A stretch of 31,679 nt of DNA. Origin: Bacillota bacterium. Lineage in GTDB: Bacteria; Bacillota; Clostridia; Lachnospirales; Lachnospiraceae. The position numbers and the translations under genes are program-made. The notes under the pieces were generated by a model. The model was not told the DNA's origin, searched no databases, and worked only from the letters and a program-made list of their open reading frames with translations. The stretch covers positions 1-31,679 of the forward strand of contig JAEZJV010000085.1 of NCBI GenBank assembly GCA_023415635.1, given 5' to 3'. Numbering within the stretch: the stretch's first letter is position 1; the number at the start of each line of letters is the position of its first letter. Positions 14,978 through 22,310 of this stretch are shown here, one piece after another.

Positions 14978-16774
14978 ATGAAGTTGAAAAATGCATTTAG
15001 AGATTTGAAGGTAAAGACAAAAATCGTAATACTGGCGGTATTTATGTTGTTGATTACGCTGTTACTGGCAAGTTGGGCATTAATAAACCAAATTACTTAC
15101 AGCAATAAGAATTTGAATGACATAGAAATGAACATACGTAGTAGTTATGACTTGAATATAAAAAATCAGGTGGAGAATGCAATCAGCCTAATTACTACTA
15201 TTTACAACAAGCAGGTGGCAGGTGAATACACTGAGGAAGAAGCGAAGAAGCTCGTTACGGATTTGATACGAGAAATCAGATACGGGGAAAACGGTTACTT
15301 CTGGATTGATACCTATGAAGGCGTTAACGTTGTCTTATTGGGAACGGCAACCGAAGGAACAAATCGATATGAGGCGAAGGATGACAAGGGCTTTGAGCTC
15401 ATTAAGGCAATCATCGCAAACGGCAGACAGGAGGGCGGCGGCTATACAGACTATTGGTTCCCCAAGGAGGGAGAGACAGTTGCATCCCCGAAGAGAGGTT
15501 ATAGTGTTGCGTTCGAGCCTTACCAATGGGTAATCGGTACAGGTAACTATACGGATCATATTGATAAGGTAATTGCATCGGCTCAACAGGAGCAGAGGGA
15601 TATGCTTACTAAGGATGTCTTAAATTTTGCCATTATTTTTGCTGTTTCCGTAGTATTTGCTGTGGTGATTTCAATCTATATTTCCAGAATGTTGAATAAA
15701 GATTTCAAGACCTTCGGCAGCTATCTGAACACCCTTTCCACAGGAGATTTTACTGTCCGGCTGTCTGAGGACTATATGACACGTAAGGATGACTTTGGAG
15801 GCTTGGCAAAGGATTTGGAGGGAATGAAGAATGCTGTTGGTAAGCTGGTTGGAAGTGCAAAATCAGAGGCAGACAATATCTTAAATGTAGTGGACAATAT
15901 CAATAGAAATGTTCAGGATCTAAACAGTCATATAGAGGATGTTGCTGCCACTACCGAGGAGCTCGCGGCAAGCATGGAGGAGACGGCTGCTTCTGCCCAG
16001 GAGATGAATGCTACCTCTGTTGAGATTGAGACCGCTACCAGATCTATTGCGGAGAAATCTCAGGAAGCAGCATTGGAGATTGTTAAGATTAGTAAGCGTG
16101 CATCAGATACAAGGGTGGAAGTTGAGACAACAAAGAGCAAGACAAGCGAGATGAAGAGCAGAATTGAAGAAAAGCTTACCCAGGCGCTTGAGCAGGCGAA
16201 GATCGTCTCCGAGATCAAGGTTCTTACAGAAGCAATTATGGGGATTACTTCTCAGACGAATCTGCTTGCATTGAATGCCTCCATCGAAGCTGCAAGGGCG
16301 GGAGAGAGCGGAAAAGGGTTTGCGGTAGTAGCAGATGAGATTCGTAATCTTGCAAACCAGTCAAAGGCTACGGTAACGAAGATTCAGGAAGTTACTCAGC
16401 AGGTTACGGACGCAGTTGGAAATCTGTCAGGTAATGCCAATGAACTACTTCTATTCATGTCGAAGGATATTACACAGGGCTTCAACAATCTCACAGAGGT
16501 TGCAAAGAAATATATGGAGGATGCAATCTACATGGATGGAATGGTAACGGACTTCAGTGCAACTTCTGAAGAACTACTGGCTTCTATCACCGATATCATG
16601 GCAGCTGTATCAGAGGTTGCCAACGCGGCTTCCGAGGGTGCATCAGGAACGACTGATATTGCGGAGAAGATCTCGGATATTACAGACAGATCGGCTGAGG
16701 TCATCAAGGAGGTCGAGATCTCCAGGATAAGTTCCAATAACTTAAGAAAAGAGATCTCAAGCTTTAAGATATAA
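14978..16774 (+). CDS. Methyl-accepting chemotaxis protein with sCache-type sensor
   Basis: A 598-residue membrane chemoreceptor. Membrane helix 1 is at about 15-37. The extracellular sensor (about 55-195) has the single-Cache marks GENGYFWI (103-110), EGGGYTDYWFPK (152-163) and the closing WVIGTGNYTDHID (184-196). Membrane helix 2 is at about 217-236, followed by a HAMP-like linker. The cytoplasmic signalling domain carries the conserved hairpin tip, with LLALNASIEAARAGE and GFAVVADEIRNLA, that binds CheA and CheW. The ligand is unknown; this sensor type often binds small organic acids. AAGGAGG precedes the ATG. It has its own promoter and a strong hairpin after the stop, so it is a single-gene unit. 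Confidence 0.93.
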   Translation: MKLKNAFRDLKVKTKIVILAVFMLLITLLLASWALINQITYSNKNLNDIEMNIRSSYDLNIKNQVENAISLITTIYNKQVAGEYTEEEAKKLVTDLIREIRYGENGYFWIDTYEGVNVVLLGTATEGTNRYEAKDDKGFELIKAIIANGRQEGGGYTDYWFPKEGETVASPKRGYSVAFEPYQWVIGTGNYTDHIDKVIASAQQEQRDMLTKDVLNFAIIFAVSVVFAVVISIYISRMLNKDFKTFGSYLNTLSTGDFTVRLSEDYMTRKDDFGGLAKDLEGMKNAVGKLVGSAKSEADNILNVVDNINRNVQDLNSHIEDVAATTEELAASMEETAASAQEMNATSVEIETATRSIAEKSQEAALEIVKISKRASDTRVEVETTKSKTSEMKSRIEEKLTQALEQAKIVSEIKVLTEAIMGITSQTNLLALNASIEAARAGESGKGFAVVADEIRNLANQSKATVTKIQEVTQQVTDAVGNLSGNANELLLFMSKDITQGFNNLTEVAKKYMEDAIYMDGMVTDFSATSEELLASITDIMAAVSEVANAASEGASGTTDIAEKISDITDRSAEVIKEVEISRISSNNLRKEISSFKI

Positions 16775-16791
16775 TATAACGCAGATATTAT

Positions 16792-16846
16792 TATAAGCCA
16801 TGGATTACAAGACGCCAAAGGGCGGGGGAGTAATTCATGGCTTATA
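16792..16846. terminator. Long 17-bp-stem hairpin, bidirectional terminator between convergent genes
   Basis: Arms TATAAGCCATGGATTAC (16792-16808) and GTAATTCATGGCTTATA (16830-16846) pair over 17 bases with a single G-T. A second small hairpin (CGCC 16813-16816, GGCG 16821-16824) lies in the loop. It separates the chemoreceptor from the convergent methyltransferase gene. T-rich sequence follows on the plus strand (TTTATTATAC), though no pure T-run. Confidence 0.65.
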
Positions 16847-16906
16847 TTTATTATACAGTAAAAATATCCTATCTATTATAATGCAGCAGCATATGGAGGG
16901 AGATCA

Positions 16907-17626
16907 TTACTTACATTCCTTCATTCGCTTTTCGCAGGCCTCATAATAGGTATCATCTATTTCGATGCCTATAAAACGGCGGTTTAATTCTCTGGCGGCA
17001 ACCCCGGTAGAGGCTACACCCATGAACATATCAAGCACAAGGTCATTCTCATTGCTTGCAATTTTGATGATCTGCTTCAATACGGCAAGAGGCTTCTGAG
17101 TCGGATGCTTCGGTTCCTTAAGGCGTTCACTTCCCATGCAGATAGGGCTTTCGATGAAGTTGTGCATCTCATTCTGCTTAGAGAAATTCCAGGTATGCCC
17201 CTTATTCCACATACAGACAATCAACTCGCAGCTGTTTAAGAAGGAGGATTTACGTATATTCGGAATCGGATTCGTCTTATGCCACACCATGAACTGGAAG
17301 GTATCGAATTCACTGTCAAATATCTCGTGCCATTTGCCAATCAGATTATAGCTGGTGAAGATGAATATGTTGCCGGTTGGGGAGAGGACACGTTTGAATT
17401 CCGAAAGGAAATCTGCCGGTGCAAGCTCCTTTAGATCCCATTTGGCAACATCGTTGTTAATTTCGCTTCTCCAATCAAATTTCATATTGCCGGTGGAGTA
17501 CTTCGCCAGATTATAGGGCGGATCGCACAGGATAAGTTCAATGCAGCTGTCCGGGAGCTCCTTCAGCTTCTCCATACAGTCACCATGCATTAGCAGGTAT
17601 TTATCTATCGTATTAACATCTATCAT
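16907..17626 (-). CDS. Type II DNA methyltransferase (amino-methyltransferase, beta-class order)
   Basis: A 239-residue S-adenosylmethionine-dependent enzyme that methylates an exocyclic amino group of adenine or cytosine in DNA. The catalytic DPPY is at 35-38, before the cofactor-binding motif DMFMGVASTG (199-208); this order defines the beta class. HPTQKP (174-179) precedes the cofactor motif as usual. The usual F-x-G-x-G is altered to FMGVASTG, with Val in place of the second Gly/Ser, which is slightly unusual. No target-recognition insertion is obvious; the protein is short. It lies 79 bases downstream of the restriction endonuclease gene on the same strand, and would protect the host from that enzyme. 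The ribosome site GAGAGGAG is rather far (about 11 bases) from the ATG. Confidence 0.88.
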   Translation of the reverse strand: MIDVNTIDKYLLMHGDCMEKLKELPDSCIELILCDPPYNLAKYSTGNMKFDWRSEINNDVAKWDLKELAPADFLSEFKRVLSPTGNIFIFTSYNLIGKWHEIFDSEFDTFQFMVWHKTNPIPNIRKSSFLNSCELIVCMWNKGHTWNFSKQNEMHNFIESPICMGSERLKEPKHPTQKPLAVLKQIIKIASNENDLVLDMFMGVASTGVAARELNRRFIGIEIDDTYYEACEKRMKECK

Positions 17627-17705
17627 AAGGGGGTAATCTCCTCTCGTTCTCTATCCAAAGCAAATCCTTCGCTTGTCAGGTGGTATTATGTCCAGTTCTG
17701 TGTAC

Positions 17706-18515
17706 TCAGTGAAAATAAAGCTGCTTGATCCGGTCCAGAGCTGATTTCATATACTCGGAGCTGATCCGGTATTGGTCAAATACTACCTGATAGCCCTCAG
17801 GATCATTGCAGACGAAATTCCAATAGGCCTTCCCAATCAGCAGCTCTTCCTCCGCAAAGAAGGTCTGAACCCGCTCCTGCCGCCAGGGGACATCCTCTCC
17901 GAATTTATTATAGGCAGTAGCGAAGTAGATTCGGACTTCCTCGCTGCCCTGCAGGGAATTCTTCAGAATAAAGAATTCGTTCAGAAGAGCAATCTTTTCT
18001 GACTTAGCCTTTTTATTATCCAGATCACCGCCGGCTTTAAGCTCGATCAGATAATGGCAGCCCTTTTCCTCATCATAGAAGTAATTGTCTGTCTCGTGAG
18101 AGGTGAGAAAGCTGGCTACATTGGAGGGGGTAAGGCAGTTGAAATTCAGATAGTCCTCCACCTTTGGTCTTGCATCCCGCTTCTCATAGGCGGTCATCAG
18201 GTAGTCGATGTGCTGCGTCTGCTGAGGCAGAAGATAGGATTCAATCCTACCCCGAACAGTATAGGAGATCTTGGCTATGGCATTGCCCATGTTCTCCAGC
18301 ACCTTACCGAAGGAACTATCAAAGGAACGGACAAAGGCGGAGTAAAACATGAACTCCTCGCCCAGCTGAGAGATAAAGGCATTATTTTTTTTGGCATTAA
18401 TGACACCTAGAGGGTCGGTTACCTCCAGACTATATCTGGCCTCCATCACATCGACAAATTGCCTGATATGATGATCTACGATTTCCCGAATCAGGGTTTC
18501 TTTTTCAGTCTTCAT
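17706..18515 (-). CDS. Type II restriction endonuclease, TdeIII/MjaII-like family
   Basis: A 269-residue protein with a PD-(D/E)xK nuclease core: Asp143 in the segment ETDNYFYDEE, then Glu158-x-Lys160 in HYLIELKAGGDLDNKKA. This stretch, together with the overall length and the adjacent beta-class methyltransferase, fits the TdeIII family of type II enzymes; as I recall, characterised members of that group cut GGNCC, but the target of this protein is not shown by sequence. First gene of the restriction pair, with AAGGAG before the ATG and an extended -10 promoter about 20 bases further upstream. The family name is from memory of conserved features. Confidence 0.75.
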   Translation of the reverse strand: MKTEKETLIREIVDHHIRQFVDVMEARYSLEVTDPLGVINAKKNNAFISQLGEEFMFYSAFVRSFDSSFGKVLENMGNAIAKISYTVRGRIESYLLPQQTQHIDYLMTAYEKRDARPKVEDYLNFNCLTPSNVASFLTSHETDNYFYDEEKGCHYLIELKAGGDLDNKKAKSEKIALLNEFFILKNSLQGSEEVRIYFATAYNKFGEDVPWRQERVQTFFAEEELLIGKAYWNFVCNDPEGYQVVFDQYRISSEYMKSALDRIKQLYFH

Positions 18516-18535
18516 GGCACACTCCTTAAGCTGTA

Positions 18536-18544
18536 ATTATATCA
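18536..18544 (-). promoter_or_regulatory. Extended -10 promoter of the restriction-modification genes
   Basis: On the minus strand TGATATAAT (TG-N-TATAAT) lies about 20 bases before the endonuclease start codon. No good -35 is seen, which the extended TG motif can compensate. The leader would be very short. Confidence 0.45.
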
Positions 18545-18633
18545 TGAAAGTCAGGCAGGGAAAAGAGATATCTGAACAAATTTTCGATAATTCACTCCTT
18601 TTTCTTATAGAAGCAATAGGGGCAATAATAAAA

Positions 18634-18661
18634 CCGGATGAACATCTTACTGTTCATCCGG
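18634..18661 (-). terminator. Rho-independent terminator of hcp
   Basis: Arms CCGGATGAACA and TGTTCATCCGG (11 base pairs, loop of 6) are followed on the minus strand by TTTTATTATT. It begins 25 bases after the hcp stop. Confidence 0.88.
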
Positions 18662-18685
18662 AAGAATAACCATCTATATGAATAA

Positions 18686-20323
18686 TTATGCCATGAATAA
18701 TTTGATGTCGTCCTCTACGGTTCCGATACCTGCAATACCAAAGTTTTCTATAAGAACCTTAGCTACGTTTGGAGATAAGAATGCCGGTAATGTCGGTCCT
18801 AAGTGGATATTCTTTACACCCAGATATAGGAGGGCAAGAAGAACGATGACAGCCTTCTGCTCATACCATGCAATATTGAAGGCAATCGGAAGCTCATTGA
18901 TATCAGCAAGTCCGAATACTTCCTTTAGCTTGAGTGCGATCAGAGCAAGAGAATAGGAGTCATTACACTGACCGGCGTCCAATACTCTCGGTATACCGTT
19001 GATATCTCCTAAACTCAGCTTATTGTACTTGTACTTTGCACAGCCGGCTGTAAGAATCACAGTGTCCTTCGGAAGAGCCTGAGCGAAATCTGTATAGTAA
19101 TTTCTGGATTTATGACGTCCATCACAGCCTGCCATAACGAAAAATTTCTTGATGGCGCCTGTCTTTACTGCTTCGACCACCTGGTCAGCCAAAGCAAGTA
19201 CCTGGTTGTGTGCGAAGCCGCCAAGGAGTTCCCCCTCCTCAATCTGAGCAGGAGCTGCACAGGTCTTGGCAAGCTCAATAAGCTGTGAGAAATCCTTATG
19301 TCCATTCTCATCTCTTTCGATGTGAATGCAGCCGCTAATTCCGGTAGCACCTGTGGTAAAGAGTCTGTTCTTGTAGGATTCGGCCGGAGGTACCACACAG
19401 TTGGTAGTCATGAGGATCGGTCCGTGGAAGCTTTCGAACTCTTCCTTCTGCTTCCACCAAGCATTTCCATAATTGCCGATGAAATTGGAGTATTTCTTAA
19501 AGGCAGGATAGTAATGAGCAGGAAGCATCTCAGAGTGGGTGTAGACATCTACTCCGGAATCCTTCGTCTGCTCCAGTAACTGCTCAAGGTCTCTTAAATC
19601 ATGACCGGATATGAGAATGCCGGGTCTGGTTCCGACACCGATATTAACCCTGGTAATCTCAGGATTACCGTAGGTACTTGTATTTGCTGTATCAAGCAGC
19701 GCCATGCCCTCCACACCGAACTTACCGGTCTCTAGGGTAAGAGCAATCAGAGCATCTATACTTAAGGTGTCATCCAGAGTTGCTGCGAGTGCACGCTGCA
19801 GGAAGGAGCTGATTGTAGCAGAGTCGTAGTTTAGCTCGTTGGCATGCTTTAGATATGCAGCCATACCCTTCAGTCCATAGATTATCAGCTCACGAAGACT
19901 TCTGATATCCTCATTTTCCGTTGTAAGTACTCCGACTAAGGAGGCTTTGGCTTCCAAATCCTCTCTTGCTGAAGCACTCCAGTGTGCTGCACTTGGAAGC
20001 TTAGAGGAAGCCTTGACTTGAGGCAATAGAGAATTCTTGATTCTTAAGGTCTCGATTACTCTCTGATAGAAAATCTCATCATCAAAATTGGAATTGGTTA
20101 TAGTAGTAAAGAGATTGATGGTAATGTAACGGTCCACAGAAGCATCAACGCTGATCCCCTCTGCTCTTAGCTCGGTAGTAACTGCACTTAAGCCCTTGGT
20201 AACATAGATCAGTAAATCCTGCATTTTAGCAAGTGCCGGGCTCTTACCACAGACACCGGCCATGGTACAGCCTGTGCAATTGGCTGTCTCTTGACATTGA
20301 AAACAAAACATCTTTTTTTCCAT
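18686..20323 (-). CDS. hcp: Hybrid cluster protein (hydroxylamine reductase / NO reductase)
   Basis: A 545-residue Hcp. The family carries a simple Fe-S cluster plus a hybrid Fe-S-O cluster, reduces hydroxylamine in vitro, and acts on nitric oxide in cells. The N-terminal cysteines are C7-x2-C10-x8-C19-x5-C25, the class I spacing of strict anaerobes. Hybrid-cluster ligands are recognisable: the His in LISGHDLRD, the Cys in TTNCVVPP, the Cys residues in MAGCDGRH and TAGCAKYKY, and the Cys in DAGQCNDSYS. Length is normal. AGGAG lies 10 bases before the ATG. It is divergent from a Crp/Fnr-type regulator, and the shared upstream region has a palindromic operator centred about 41 bases before its likely transcription start, so it is probably activated by that regulator under nitrosative stress. 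Confidence 0.97.
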   Translation of the reverse strand: MEKKMFCFQCQETANCTGCTMAGVCGKSPALAKMQDLLIYVTKGLSAVTTELRAEGISVDASVDRYITINLFTTITNSNFDDEIFYQRVIETLRIKNSLLPQVKASSKLPSAAHWSASAREDLEAKASLVGVLTTENEDIRSLRELIIYGLKGMAAYLKHANELNYDSATISSFLQRALAATLDDTLSIDALIALTLETGKFGVEGMALLDTANTSTYGNPEITRVNIGVGTRPGILISGHDLRDLEQLLEQTKDSGVDVYTHSEMLPAHYYPAFKKYSNFIGNYGNAWWKQKEEFESFHGPILMTTNCVVPPAESYKNRLFTTGATGISGCIHIERDENGHKDFSQLIELAKTCAAPAQIEEGELLGGFAHNQVLALADQVVEAVKTGAIKKFFVMAGCDGRHKSRNYYTDFAQALPKDTVILTAGCAKYKYNKLSLGDINGIPRVLDAGQCNDSYSLALIALKLKEVFGLADINELPIAFNIAWYEQKAVIVLLALLYLGVKNIHLGPTLPAFLSPNVAKVLIENFGIAGIGTVEDDIKLFMA

Positions 20324-20355
20324 AGCGATATACTCTCCTTTTATATGTTTTAGAA

Positions 20356-20385
20356 TTGACTTTATAAGAATAAAGTGAGTATAAT
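20356..20385 (+). promoter_or_regulatory. Promoter of the Crp/Fnr regulator, overlapping the hcp promoter
   Basis: TTGACT (20356-20361), an 18-base spacer and TATAAT (20380-20385) on the plus strand. The minus-strand -10 candidate for hcp (TATACT, 20383 down to 20378) overlaps it, so the two promoters probably compete. No -35 for hcp is seen, as expected for an activator-dependent promoter. Confidence 0.6.
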
Positions 20386-20404
20386 ACAGATGAGTTCATG
20401 AAAG

Positions 20405-20420
20405 TGTAGCTGTGGCTACA
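20405..20420. promoter_or_regulatory. Palindromic operator TGTAGC-N4-GCTACA (HcpR-like site)
   Basis: A perfect 6+4+6 palindrome resembling the GTAAC-N4-GTTAC type proposed for clostridial HcpR regulators. Its centre (20412.5) is about 41 bases upstream of the likely hcp start near 20371 and about 20 bases downstream of the regulator's own start near 20392. That geometry predicts activation of hcp and self-repression of the regulator. Confidence 0.65.
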
Positions 20421-20425
20421 GAATG

Positions 20426-20459
20426 AAAACATTTCCGGAGATCCCTTCCGGAATGTTTT
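20426..20459 (+). other. Hairpin in the leader of the Crp/Fnr gene
   Basis: AAAACATT pairs with AATGTTTT and CCGG with CCGG across a 9-base loop, with one bulged T (20434). It sits between the operator and the ribosome site. With TATATAAG rather than a T-run after it, it is a weak terminator at best and may instead act on mRNA stability or translation. Confidence 0.5.
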
Positions 20460-20477
20460 ATATAAGAGGAGGCAGTG

Positions 20478-21167
20478 ATGGAGAGCTATTATCCGGTCTT
20501 AAAAAAATGTGTGTTGTTCCGAAAAATGGGTGAGACTGAGACGGAACAGCTGGTAAAATGTCTGGGTGCACAAGCAAGAAGTTATAAGGCAGAGGATTGT
20601 ATCTTCTTGACTGGAGACGAGATCAATACCATAGGAATTGTGTTGTCCGGTGTGGTAGAGATAATGAAGGAGAGTTTGGCTGGAGATAAGCATATTCTGG
20701 CATTCCTTGGACCGGCGGACATGTTCGCGGAGGGAATCGTATGCACGATAAGACGTATTTCTCCGGTGACCGTAAGAGTGAAGGAGGATGCCCGTATACT
20801 ATTTATTCCATATGAGAGAATTATTAAATCCTGCGGCAAAAGCTGCGAGTTCCATATTAGTCTGATCCAGAACATGATGGTGGTCTTAGGAGAGAAGAAT
20901 ATGAATCTGAACCGCAAGCTGGAGCTGCTGACACTTAAGGGTATGCGGGAGAAAATCGCTCTATTCCTACTGAATGAAGCTGGAGAACGTAGCAGCAGCA
21001 TGTTTCAAATCCTGTTGAACCGGACAGAGTTAGCGGATTATCTCAATGTATCCAGAACCTCCATGTGCCGAGAGCTGACTAGGATGAAGGAGGAAGGCAT
21101 GATTGATTTTTATGGTAACAGCTTTAAGCTCTTGAATAGGGAGCTTCTTGCCCGGTGCCTGGAATAG
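20478..21167 (+). CDS. Crp/Fnr-family transcription regulator, probable HcpR-type
   Basis: A 229-residue regulator with a cyclic-nucleotide-binding-like sensor domain (about 20-125), a long dimer helix and a C-terminal winged helix. The recognition region is ELADYLNVSRTSMCRELTRM, near residues 177-196. It lacks an Fnr-type N-terminal cysteine cluster, so oxygen sensing by that means is unlikely. It is divergent from hcp and shares its regulatory region, the usual arrangement for nitrosative-stress regulators of the HcpR kind. The start ATG at 20478 is preferred over the overlapping GTG at 20475 because AGAGGAGG (20465-20472) is better spaced. The next gene begins 12 bases after the stop, so the two are probably cotranscribed. 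Confidence 0.9.
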   Translation: MESYYPVLKKCVLFRKMGETETEQLVKCLGAQARSYKAEDCIFLTGDEINTIGIVLSGVVEIMKESLAGDKHILAFLGPADMFAEGIVCTIRRISPVTVRVKEDARILFIPYERIIKSCGKSCEFHISLIQNMMVVLGEKNMNLNRKLELLTLKGMREKIALFLLNEAGERSSSMFQILLNRTELADYLNVSRTSMCRELTRMKEEGMIDFYGNSFKLLNRELLARCLE

Positions 21168-21179
21168 GAGGCTAGAAGC

Positions 21180-22217
21180 ATGAAAGGTCTGATCGGTTTT
21201 GTCTGTATCATCATTGCGTTATGCTTCTACTTATCCTTTGGTACAGGAGGCTCACCGCACAGTAATATCCTGCTAGGAGTGAGACTACCTGCCGGAGTAT
21301 TGAAGGAGCAGGAGGTAATAGAGCTGGCGCGAAGATTTAAGAAAGCAAATCGAAGCATATTTTTTGTATTTATCGTGTTGGCCCTTCCGATGCTTAAGCT
21401 GGAGTATCCCTCACTTCTTCTGCTGTACATGATGGTCTGGTGCCTGCTTTACTATATCGCCGGGAATTGGTGTTTTTTAAATTACTTTGACCGTATACTT
21501 CTGATGAAGAGCAAAAATCACTGGTTTCCCGGGGACTGCCATGAATTAACTGTAGAGAAGGGAAAGGTTAATGAGGTAAAGGGCATGCGTAAGCTTTACC
21601 GGAGGCTGTTTCCCGACAGAAGAGAGAGGCTTATGAGAAGGACAGAGGGCCCTGTCTATGTGGATGAGGATGAGTACTGGATCAACGGCTATTATGATAA
21701 TCCATGGGATAATCATAAATCCATAGAGAAAAGGGTTGGGATCGGAACCACAATGAATATGGCATATAAGAGAAATCGGTGGATTTCCTTCCTTGCCTTT
21801 GCTTCGATGGTGCTGTTCATGGGAGGACTGGTGATCCTGCTATTTAAGTTTGACTTTGCTACCTTCCGAATTAATATAGGTAAAGATGAGATAACAATTG
21901 ATGCACCAGTTTATAAGGAGCATTTTAAGACGCGAGATATGGTCGAGGTGGCAATTACGGAGGTATTGCCGAAGGAAGGGCTTCGCACCGGGGGTGTGGC
22001 AACCTCAAGATATTATCTGGGCAATTTTAATCTGGATCAATATGGTAAATCGAGGGTATATCTTTATATTCAACATCTGCCCTATCTGGTAATTCACTTA
22101 AAGGATAGAACGATATTATTCAATACAAAATCCAGGGAGCAAACGCTGGAATATTATCGTCAATTGGCTTATCTGATTGAAGATAATAAAATTTTAATAA
22201 AATCGTCTGTCAAATAG
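21180..22217 (+). CDS. DUF5808-containing membrane protein
   Basis: A 345-residue integral membrane protein. Hydrophobic helices lie at about 3-21, 58-75, 78-98 and 202-222. The soluble part between helices 3 and 4 contains the segment VDEDEYWINGYYDNPWDNHK (161-180) followed by KRVGIGTTMN, the mark of DUF5808. After helix 4 comes a beta-rich region (about 225-345) resembling a bacterial PH-like domain. Biochemical role unknown. It follows the Crp/Fnr gene by 12 bases behind AGGAGG, so it may share the regulator's transcript. Confidence 0.8.
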   Translation: MKGLIGFVCIIIALCFYLSFGTGGSPHSNILLGVRLPAGVLKEQEVIELARRFKKANRSIFFVFIVLALPMLKLEYPSLLLLYMMVWCLLYYIAGNWCFLNYFDRILLMKSKNHWFPGDCHELTVEKGKVNEVKGMRKLYRRLFPDRRERLMRRTEGPVYVDEDEYWINGYYDNPWDNHKSIEKRVGIGTTMNMAYKRNRWISFLAFASMVLFMGGLVILLFKFDFATFRINIGKDEITIDAPVYKEHFKTRDMVEVAITEVLPKEGLRTGGVATSRYYLGNFNLDQYGKSRVYLYIQHLPYLVIHLKDRTILFNTKSREQTLEYYRQLAYLIEDNKILIKSSVK

Positions 22218-22236
22218 AAAATATCTATGTTATAAT
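22207..22236 (+). promoter_or_regulatory. Probable promoter of the GGDEF gene
   Basis: TATAAT at 22231-22236 with CTGTCA at 22207-22212 and an 18-base spacer; the -35 matches weakly. It overlaps the end of the DUF5808 gene. Confidence 0.4.
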
Positions 22237-22310
22237 AGGATAAAAGTACTATTTTTATTATTGAAATAATTTTCATTTACAGATAATTATTTCTGGGAGA
22301 AGGGGAGTAA

